A DNA stretch of 7,200 bases, taken from positions 1 through 7,200 of the forward strand of contig JAENIT010000042.1 of NCBI GenBank assembly GCA_016844365.1, given 5' to 3'. The DNA is from Dehalococcoidia bacterium. GTDB lineage: Bacteria; Chloroflexota; Dehalococcoidia; SHYD01; SHYC01. The translations under genes were made by a program, and so were the position numbers. Below the pieces are notes generated by a model, which saw only the letters and a list, made by a program, of their open reading frames with translations, was not told the DNA's origin and searched no databases. Of the stretch, positions 1-4,565 are shown in pieces; positions within the stretch are counted from its first letter, which is position 1; each line of letters begins with the position of its first letter.

Positions 1-747
1 GGCGAGAGCGAGGGGAAGGCGATAGAGCTTATCGAGGCTCATGCCAAGTACATTACCACCGGTCTTCCTCTGGTCATCGCCAAGTTCGCTTCCAGCCTGG
101 ACGGTAAGATAGCTACCCGCAGCGGCGACTCCTCCTGGATCACCGGAGAGCGAGCCAGAGATCACGCTCATAGGGTGCGGGCCCAGGTCGATGCGATCAT
201 GGTGGGCGTGAACACTGTCCTGGCCGACGATCCTCAGCTCACCGCCCGTCCTGGAGGCAGGCTAGCCCAGCGCCAGCCTCTGAGGGTGATCGTGGACAGC
301 CGGGGTCGGACGCCCCCGACAGCAAAGGTGCTTAAGGGTCCCGGCAAGGTGTTAATAGCTACCACTGGCGATGTAGAGGGTGGCACTGCCCAGGCCTTGA
401 GAGATATGGGAGTTGAGGTCGTTGTATTCCCTTCGGCAGAGGGAGGCGTTGACCTGAAGGAGATGTTCAGGTATCTTGGGCGAAGGGAGATAACTAGCGT
501 GCTGGTCGAGGGTGGCGGGGCTCTTCTGGGTTCCATCTTCGATATGGGGCTGGCGGATAAAGTGATGGCCTACATCGCTCCGGTAGTTATCGGGGGCCAG
601 AAGGCAGTGCCAGCGGTGGCTGGACTGGGGGTGGAGCGGATGGCTGAGGCCCCGAGGCTTGATCGGGTGAAGGTAAGGCGATTGGGGCAGGATGTTCTGG
701 TGGAGGGGTACGTCAACCCCGCGGGTAAGATTCAGCGAATTGATTAA
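1..747 (+). CDS. ribD: RibD, C-terminal reductase domain (5' end outside window)
   Basis: The frame is open from the first base and ends with TAA at 745-747, giving 248 residues without a start. This is the reductase half of the bifunctional riboflavin enzyme. It reduces 5-amino-6-(5-phosphoribosylamino)uracil to the ribitylamino form with NADPH in the cytoplasm. Visible family marks are the linker after the deaminase domain (around residues 8-22), the SSLDGKIA segment at 31-38, the WITG...R...HR...D run and GVNTVLADDP at 69-78, and the substrate/cofactor-region VEGGG at 169-173. The C-terminal APVVIGG segment is also typical. The N-terminal zinc deaminase domain must lie upstream of the window. 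RibE follows after 6 nt, so the two are probably co-transcribed and translationally coupled. The family assignment is secure. A GTG at 175 is internal to the domain and should not be taken as the start. Confidence 0.95.
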   Translation, partial: GESEGKAIELIEAHAKYITTGLPLVIAKFASSLDGKIATRSGDSSWITGERARDHAHRVRAQVDAIMVGVNTVLADDPQLTARPGGRLAQRQPLRVIVDSRGRTPPTAKVLKGPGKVLIATTGDVEGGTAQALRDMGVEVVVFPSAEGGVDLKEMFRYLGRREITSVLVEGGGALLGSIFDMGLADKVMAYIAPVVIGGQKAVPAVAGLGVERMAEAPRLDRVKVRRLGQDVLVEGYVNPAGKIQRID

Positions 748-753
748 CTGAGT

Positions 754-1569
754 ATGTTCACCGGCATCATCGAAGAGCTAGGCACGGTAAAATCTCTGGG
801 CGGCGGAGTCCTGGTGATTAGCGCGCGGAAGGCGCTGGAGGGCGCCAAGTTAGGGGACAGCATCGCCGTCAACGGGGCGTGTCTCACAGTCACATCCCTG
901 GATGACAGCTCCTTCTCTGTATCCCTCATGCCGGAGACTATGCGGGTCACCAGTCTGGGCGATTTTAAGCCTGGAGACCTCGTAAACCTAGAGCGGGCCC
1001 TCGCCGTGGGCGACCGGCTGGGCGGTAGTATCGTTCAGGGGCATGTGGAGGGTGTGGGGAGACTTGTCTCGCTTACGCCGGAGGGCGATGCGGTCATCGC
1101 CACCTACAGCGCCCCCAAGGAATTGATGAGGTATATTGTGCCCAAAGGGTTTATAGCCATCGATGGCGTCAGCCTCACGGTGGTAAAGGTAGATGGAGAT
1201 ACCTTCACCGTCTCCCTTGTCCAGTACACCCAGGAAAACACCAATCTCGTCAAGAAGAATCCGGGAGCGCCGGTTAACCTGGAGACGGACATCATCGGAC
1301 GGTACGTGGAGGCTTTGCTCAGGAACTCAGGAGCACCCTATAGGCCATATTATAACTTTTTCAGGAGCATGGAAATGGAGGAGAAGACCAAAATAGTTCT
1401 TAAACATCTGGAGTTTATAGAGGAGGAAATTATTAGCATCAAAAAGCTTTTAATGAGTGAAGAGAATGTCGAGTATCGTTCTCTCTACGGGATCTGGAAG
1501 GGTATAGATGTTACTGAGGAGGATATCCAGGAGGCAAAGCGGTCGCTTTTTCCGGATCGGGACTTGTGA
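754..1569 (+). CDS. ribE: Riboflavin synthase (alpha chain) with C-terminal antitoxin-like extension
   Basis: Residues 1-189 are a complete riboflavin synthase, which dismutates two 6,7-dimethyl-8-ribityllumazines to riboflavin. The start is fixed by the canonical MFTGIIEELG. Two lumazine-binding repeats are visible: about 1-95 with NGACLTV at 40-46, and 96-189 with GHVEG at 96-100 and DGVSLTV at 137-143. The canonical last helix is NLETDIIGRYVEALL (175-189). Relatives are about 195-215 residues long, but this protein has 271. After a linker rich in Tyr and Phe (190-205), residues 206-271 form a charged helix (about 209-238) and then an SLYGIWKGIDVTEEDI segment with an AKRSLFPDRDL end. This layout resembles small antitoxins encoded just before PIN toxins, and a PIN toxin does begin 1 nt after the stop. 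The tail is AT-rich: 101 GC of 240 bases by hand count at 1321-1560, against 38 of 60 at 1261-1320. The synthase call is secure. The antitoxin reading rests on context and motif style. A sequencing indel hiding the true ribE stop is possible. Confidence 0.93.
   Translation: MFTGIIEELGTVKSLGGGVLVISARKALEGAKLGDSIAVNGACLTVTSLDDSSFSVSLMPETMRVTSLGDFKPGDLVNLERALAVGDRLGGSIVQGHVEGVGRLVSLTPEGDAVIATYSAPKELMRYIVPKGFIAIDGVSLTVVKVDGDTFTVSLVQYTQENTNLVKKNPGAPVNLETDIIGRYVEALLRNSGAPYRPYYNFFRSMEMEEKTKIVLKHLEFIEEEIISIKKLLMSEENVEYRSLYGIWKGIDVTEEDIQEAKRSLFPDRDL
1363..1377 (+). promoter_or_regulatory. Internal Shine-Dalgarno and ATG for separate antitoxin translation
   Basis: AGGAG at 1363-1367 stands 7 nt before an in-frame ATG at 1375-1377, an ideal spacing. 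Another ATG at 1369 is too close to the same motif. Neither the ribE start nor the toxin start shows a ribosome binding site this good. The site lies inside the ribE reading frame, where the synthase ends and the antitoxin-like part begins. It suggests that the antitoxin can be made as a free protein. Use of the site is inferred. Confidence 0.55.
1375..1569 (+). CDS. Putative VapB-like antitoxin, nested in frame in the 3' end of ribE
   Basis: Starting at the internal ATG with its AGGAG gives 64 residues ending at the same stop as RibE. That is a normal size for an antitoxin. The first 30 residues are a charged amphipathic helix, MEEKTKIVLKHLEFIEEEI onward. The second half carries SLYGIWKGIDVTEEDI and AKRSLFPDRDL, the kind of C-terminal peptide that sits in a PIN toxin groove in VapBC pairs. 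I see no clear AbrB, RHH or HTH fold, so DNA binding and autoregulation cannot be claimed. The toxin ATG follows after a single base, a typical antitoxin-toxin arrangement. The alternative is that the antitoxin exists only as the RibE extension. The exact family was not recognised with certainty. Confidence 0.5.
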   Translation: MEEKTKIVLKHLEFIEEEIISIKKLLMSEENVEYRSLYGIWKGIDVTEEDIQEAKRSLFPDRDL

Positions 1570-1570
1570 C

Positions 1571-1957
1571 ATGGCGCTTTATATATGCGACACACACCCG
1601 TTGGTTTGGTACTTTACTGGCAGCGCTATGTTAAGCCAAAGAGCCTATGATATTGTGTCCCGTGGGGAGCGCGGGCTTGATCAAATAGTTATACCAACGA
1701 TAGTGTTAGCAGAGCTACTTGTAATTGCGGAGAAAAGAAGAGCACCCGTGGACTTGAGTACTGTGGTCGCTATTATACATGGAGGACAGGGATTCTTTAT
1801 TCAGAGCCTTAATTGGCCAGTTTTTGAGCACATGATGTTATTGGGCAGCGACCTGGAGCTCCACGATCGGACTATTGCTGCAACTGCTATGCTCTTGGGT
1901 GCTCCTGTAATCACCAGGGATCCTAAGATTGGTGCCAAGGTGCCCGTAATCTGGTAA
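1571..1957 (+). CDS. PIN-domain toxin (VapC-like ribonuclease)
   Basis: This 128-residue protein fits a type II toxin of the VapC kind, a Mg/Mn-dependent endoribonuclease that is held inactive by its antitoxin. The PIN acidic residues are present: D7 in the N-terminal strand (YICDTHPLVWY), E48 in TIVLAELLV, D99 in LHDRTIAATAMLLG, and D117 in VITRDPKI. One domain of normal length fills the protein, and it ends at KVPVIW, so it looks intact. The ATG at 1571 is chosen because the PIN first strand begins right there; an upstream ATG at 1508 would add an unrelated out-of-frame read of the antitoxin. Only one base (C) separates the preceding stop from this start, and no good Shine-Dalgarno is seen, so translation is probably coupled to the antitoxin. 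GC is about 47% (112 of 240 bases at 1621-1860), lower than the neighbours. The RNA target cannot be told. Confidence 0.9.
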   Translation: MALYICDTHPLVWYFTGSAMLSQRAYDIVSRGERGLDQIVIPTIVLAELLVIAEKRRAPVDLSTVVAIIHGGQGFFIQSLNWPVFEHMMLLGSDLELHDRTIAATAMLLGAPVITRDPKIGAKVPVIW

Positions 1958-1973
1958 CCGAGGAGATACCACG

Positions 1974-2423
1974 ATGCCAAACTTCTTCTCTGATGGAATG
2001 CCCCTTCCCGCTCCGGATCAGGACACTGCGGGATTTTGGGAGGGATGCAAGCGGCACACCCTGCTGGTGCAACGATGCGCGAAATGCGGCGTCTTTCGGA
2101 TGCCCCCGGTGCCGGTGTGCTATGACTGCCATTCCTCCGAGTACGAGTGGGTGGAGTCCATCGGTGTGGGCGAAGTATACACCTCCGTCATTGTCCACCA
2201 TCCTCCTCATCCGGCCACTAGAGACCGAGTCCCTTACAACGTGGTGGTGGTGCAGTTGGATGATTGCGGCCAGGTCAAGCTGGTGAGCAATCTCGTGGAC
2301 TGTGCTAACGAGGATATCCAGGTAGGTATGAAGGTCCAGGTTGCGTGGGAGGACACCACTCCGGACGTGGCCCAACCCCGGTTCCGTCCCCTAGTCGAAG
2401 CATCTTCTGGTCCTAGCTCTTAA
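1974..2423 (+). CDS. DUF35 zinc-ribbon / OB-fold protein
   Basis: The 149-residue protein has the DUF35 layout. An N-terminal helix (DTAGFWEGCKRHTLLVQRC) is followed by a rubredoxin-like zinc ribbon with C35-x2-C38 and C49-x2-C52, then an OB-fold of about residues 55-145 (GVGEVYTSVIVHH, VPYNVVVVQLDD, GMKVQVAWED). In known systems these proteins bind acyl-CoA or help a thiolase-fold partner, for example in steroid side-chain degradation, acetone or acetoacetyl-CoA enzymes, and archaeal HMG-CoA synthase complexes. No thiolase or hydratase lies in this window, so the partner must be elsewhere. AGGAG at 1961-1965, 8 nt before the ATG, supports this start. The gene begins 16 nt after the toxin stop, on the same strand, with GC back to about 62% (37 of 60 at 2041-2100). 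It is followed by convergent genes. Family call strong, substrate unknown. Confidence 0.88.
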   Translation: MPNFFSDGMPLPAPDQDTAGFWEGCKRHTLLVQRCAKCGVFRMPPVPVCYDCHSSEYEWVESIGVGEVYTSVIVHHPPHPATRDRVPYNVVVVQLDDCGQVKLVSNLVDCANEDIQVGMKVQVAWEDTTPDVAQPRFRPLVEASSGPSS

Positions 2424-2428
2424 GGATG

Positions 2429-2446
2429 CGGGCTGGAAGTAGCCCG
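2429..2446. terminator. Small hairpin between convergent genes, possible bidirectional terminator
   Basis: CGGGCT at 2429-2434 pairs perfectly with AGCCCG at 2441-2446 across a six-base loop. It lies 5 nt after the DUF35 stop and 46 nt beyond the stop of the convergent AmaP-like gene. There is no T-tract on either side, so intrinsic termination is doubtful. Position is the main support. Confidence 0.3.
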
Positions 2447-2491
2447 GATATTGCGGGGGTAATGTGCTGGAGGCTGAGTTCTGGGCGAGGG

Positions 2492-3094
2492 TTAGCGCTT
2501 ATCGACCGTGGAGCCAGGCACTATGATCTTCTCTCTGTAGTTGGCCGTGGTCCGAGGCTGAGATTGGTGCGGGTAGGTGGGCAGTATAGTAACCTTTAAC
2601 TCTCCAAGGCTAAGGCCCAGCTTGTTAACCTGCTCTCTCACGACTTCTTGGACGTGGTCGGCTGCTTGGGAGGGGTTTCCGTCGCTGCTTAAACGGACCC
2701 TCAATATGATGTCCACTCTTGTCCCCTTGGCTTGAATGGTAGAGTCCGCCTCTTCTACCTCCTCCACGCTCATGGCCGCTTCCCCTACGTATTGCCTCAC
2801 TGCCTCCAAGCTCATGAGAGTAACGCCGCTCTCAGTGGCGACCTCTATCAGTCCCTCGTTCTCATCGCTGAACTCAGCGAGCAGGATAAACAACGATAGC
2901 ATGAATATCAAGCCGGCCACTGCCGTAACGGTCATTCTGAAGAGAACTGGGTTGTTGGAGGCGAAGGCGGCAAGGAACCTGAAGGTGGCTATCAGCTCGC
3001 CGGGGAAGAGCCATACCAGGATGAGCGCCGCTGCGCCCTTCAGCAATAGAAGGGATAGGAAGGAGATGGATAGAGCTTTGTTAAAGGAATTCAC
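2492..3094 (-). CDS. AmaP-like membrane anchor with Asp23-type domain
   Basis: The 200-residue protein has two N-terminal membrane segments at about 8-30 and 52-73. A cytoplasmic domain of about residues 81-172 then has the alternating strand/helix pattern of Asp23/AmaP proteins: GLIEVATESGVTLMSLEAVRQ, then a RVDIILRVRL strand, a helix with VQEVVREQVNKLGL, and a LKVTIL strand. AmaP tethers Asp23 at the membrane in staphylococci and relatives, in cell-envelope stress. The tail (173-200) is polar and probably disordered. The GTG start at 3094-3092 overlaps the mtaB stop in a GTGA, so translation is coupled. It is the last gene of a minus-strand operon with mtaB and the cNMP/MinD-like gene. No separate Asp23 is in the window. 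The family assignment rests on topology and motif pattern, with no alignment. Confidence 0.75.
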   Translation of the reverse strand: MNSFNKALSISFLSLLLLKGAAALILVWLFPGELIATFRFLAAFASNNPVLFRMTVTAVAGLIFMLSLFILLAEFSDENEGLIEVATESGVTLMSLEAVRQYVGEAAMSVEEVEEADSTIQAKGTRVDIILRVRLSSDGNPSQAADHVQEVVREQVNKLGLSLGELKVTILPTYPHQSQPRTTANYREKIIVPGSTVDKR

Positions 3095-4554
3095 ATCACT
3101 ACCCTGCCCCAGATGGCCTGCCCCTCATCTCTATCCATTACAGTAGGTGTTATCTCGCCGAGAAGGGGTTGGGGACTATCCGCATGGACACGGACGTAGT
3201 TTCCTGTAAGTCCGCTCCATGATGGGCACGTTGCCCCGGATTTCCTCTCCTCCCAAAGGACAGGTAACACTCTACCCAGGAAACCGCTTCGGAATCGGGA
3301 CGCGCTCTCCTGGGCTAGTCCCAGTATTATATCGCTCCGATCCTTTTTAATGGGATCTGTTATCTCTTGAGCCATCCTGGCGGCTGAGGTGCCGGTCCGT
3401 TTGGAGTAGGGAAAGGTGTGGATGGCGGCGAAAGCCATCTCCTGACAGAATCGGTAGCTCTCCTGAAACTCCTCATCGGTCTCACCGGGGAAGCCAACGA
3501 TGATGTCCGTAGTTATGGACACATCGGGTATGGTTGCGCGAAGTCTGTCCACGGTAGAGGCGAACATTTTCCTAGAATACCGCCGGCGCATTCTATTAAG
3601 CACTCCGTCGCTGCCGCTTTGGAGGGGAATGTGAAAGTGGGGGCAAAGTCTGTCGCTACCCCAAAGCTCTAGAAGGCTGGGAGTAATGTCCTGAGGCTGG
3701 AGGGATGAGATACGAAGCCGCTGAACATTCGTCTCTTTGAGGATTCTTCCAATCAAGTCCGCTAGATGGTCCTGCCACTGGCTGTCTAGACTCTCCTGGA
3801 GGCGTCCTTCCCAGCCACGCCCTGTCTTCTCCTCGCCGTAGTCACCCAACTGGGTACCTGTCAGCACCACCTCCTGATAACCTTCATCTACTCTTAGCTG
3901 CACCTCGGAGAGTATCTCCTCAGGAGGGATACTACGAGAGCGTCCTCTGGTCTTGGGTATAATGCAATAGGAGCAGTAGTCGTTGCAGCCTTCCTGGATT
4001 TTCACAAAGGTCCTGACTCGCCGTCGCGGCAGGTCCTGCCATACGGGGTGTCCGCCTAAGGCGGACTCATGAGCGGGTTGGCAGTAGGCCTCGAGCCCCC
4101 TGCTGCCGTCAAGAGCCTCTAGAACCATCTCCACCAATCGTGGTTTGGCGTCGTTGCCTGCCACCAGGTCAGCGATCCCTAAGGCCTCCACCTCTTTTTG
4201 TGACCGTTGGGGAAAGCAACCCGTGGCTATGATGAAGGCTTCTGGATACCTCCGTCGCGCTAGCCGCAGCAGATGCCGAGCCTTTCGGTCGGCGATATGG
4301 GTAACAGTGCAGGTGTTCAGTAGGTATATGGTAGGGCTATCTTGGGGTGCGGAAGGCCTATCCTGTCCGACTCCGCTTACTCGTAGAGCAGAGTCGAAAG
4401 GCCTGAACCCCGCTTCTGTAAACCGGCGTAGGAGGATTTCACTATCGGCCAGATTGAGCTTGCAGCCAAGGGTCTCAATGGCTACCGTATCCTCACTTTG
4501 GCCAGATAGAGCAGAGTTCATGAGAAGCTTGTCCTGAGCCACGTCGAAGGGCAC
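3091..4554 (-). CDS. mtaB: tRNA t6A37 C2-methylthiotransferase MtaB
   Basis: MtaB is a radical-SAM enzyme that adds a methylthio group to t6A at position 37 of ANN-decoding tRNAs, giving ms2t6A. The UPF0004 domain holds the auxiliary 4Fe-4S cysteines C31 (ETLGCKLN), C82 (NTCTVT) and C113 (ATGCFPQ). The radical-SAM triad is C190, C194 and C197 in EGCNDYCSYCIIP. HIPLQSGSD (308-316) and DIIVGFPGE (350-358) are also typical, and a TRAM-like RNA-binding region fills about 423-487. At 487 residues it is longer than the usual 430-450. The surplus sits at the N terminus (1-20), at 54-75, near 158-176 and at 243-262, some of it encoded by palindromic repeat-like DNA. The start is uncertain. The GTG at 4554 is 11 nt after the upstream stop and has no Shine-Dalgarno; the ATG at 4521 (residue 12) is a good alternative, because the conserved fold begins only near residue 22. 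The DUF322-like AmaP gene overlaps its stop. The family call is secure. Confidence 0.93.
   Translation of the reverse strand: MPFDVAQDKLLMNSALSGQSEDTVAIETLGCKLNLADSEILLRRFTEAGFRPFDSALRVSGVGQDRPSAPQDSPTIYLLNTCTVTHIADRKARHLLRLARRRYPEAFIIATGCFPQRSQKEVEALGIADLVAGNDAKPRLVEMVLEALDGSRGLEAYCQPAHESALGGHPVWQDLPRRRVRTFVKIQEGCNDYCSYCIIPKTRGRSRSIPPEEILSEVQLRVDEGYQEVVLTGTQLGDYGEEKTGRGWEGRLQESLDSQWQDHLADLIGRILKETNVQRLRISSLQPQDITPSLLELWGSDRLCPHFHIPLQSGSDGVLNRMRRRYSRKMFASTVDRLRATIPDVSITTDIIVGFPGETDEEFQESYRFCQEMAFAAIHTFPYSKRTGTSAARMAQEITDPIKKDRSDIILGLAQESASRFRSGFLGRVLPVLWEERKSGATCPSWSGLTGNYVRVHADSPQPLLGEITPTVMDRDEGQAIWGRVVM
4050..4066. repeat. Perfect palindromic hairpin inside mtaB
   Basis: GTCCGCC at 4050-4056 pairs with GGCGGAC at 4060-4066 across the loop TAA. 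It encodes part of the non-conserved stretch before the radical-SAM motif of MtaB (around residues 163-169). It looks like a short interspersed palindrome kept in frame. Other copies would have to be sought elsewhere in the genome. Confidence 0.45.
4369..4395. repeat. Palindromic repeat-like element inside mtaB (residues about 54-62)
   Basis: GACTCCGCT at 4369-4377 and AGCAGAGTC at 4387-4395 form a 9-bp stem with one mismatch or wobble, around a 9-base centre. It encodes part of the MtaB insertion at residues 54-75, in a place where relatives have a short loop. The block 4375-4401 resembles 4527-4551 at the gene's start: both have GCTT, then GAGC, then GTCGAARGG in the same order on the plus strand. 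Confidence 0.5.
4527..4551. repeat. Repeat-like element at the mtaB start
   Basis: On the minus strand this reads as a PFDVAQDKL-type peptide, a translation I recall from short interspersed repeats in several environmental bacterial genomes. It shares the ordered blocks GCTT, GAGC and GTCGAARGG with 4375-4401, about 150 bp away. It covers the doubtful first codons of mtaB, so it may be a repeat that landed between the two operon genes and supplied an upstream GTG. The family membership is inferred. Confidence 0.4.
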
Positions 4555-4565
4555 TGGTGGTGGCG

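Noticed and set aside
1315..1344. TTGCTC and TATAGG with an 18-bp gap as a promoter for the antitoxin-toxin pair
   Set aside because: Both hexamers match the consensus poorly and lie within ribE; too weak to claim, though an internal promoter in the AT-rich stretch 1340-1360 is not excluded.
1508..1570. Upstream ATG that would lengthen the PIN toxin by 21 residues
   Set aside because: The added residues are an out-of-frame read of the antitoxin part, basic and non-conserved; the PIN fold begins at the ATG at 1571.
1519..2322. Identical 13-mer GAGGATATCCAGG at 1519-1531 and 2310-2322, flanking the toxin gene
   Set aside because: Both copies lie in coding sequence and encode the same EDIQ peptide, so shared codons explain them as well as a duplication; they do not coincide with the GC boundaries.
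3778..3850. Extra MtaB segment at residues 243-262 as a further repeat insertion
   Set aside because: Only the short palindrome GTCTAGAC is present, and no block shared with the other repeat-like segments; ordinary loop variation is enough.
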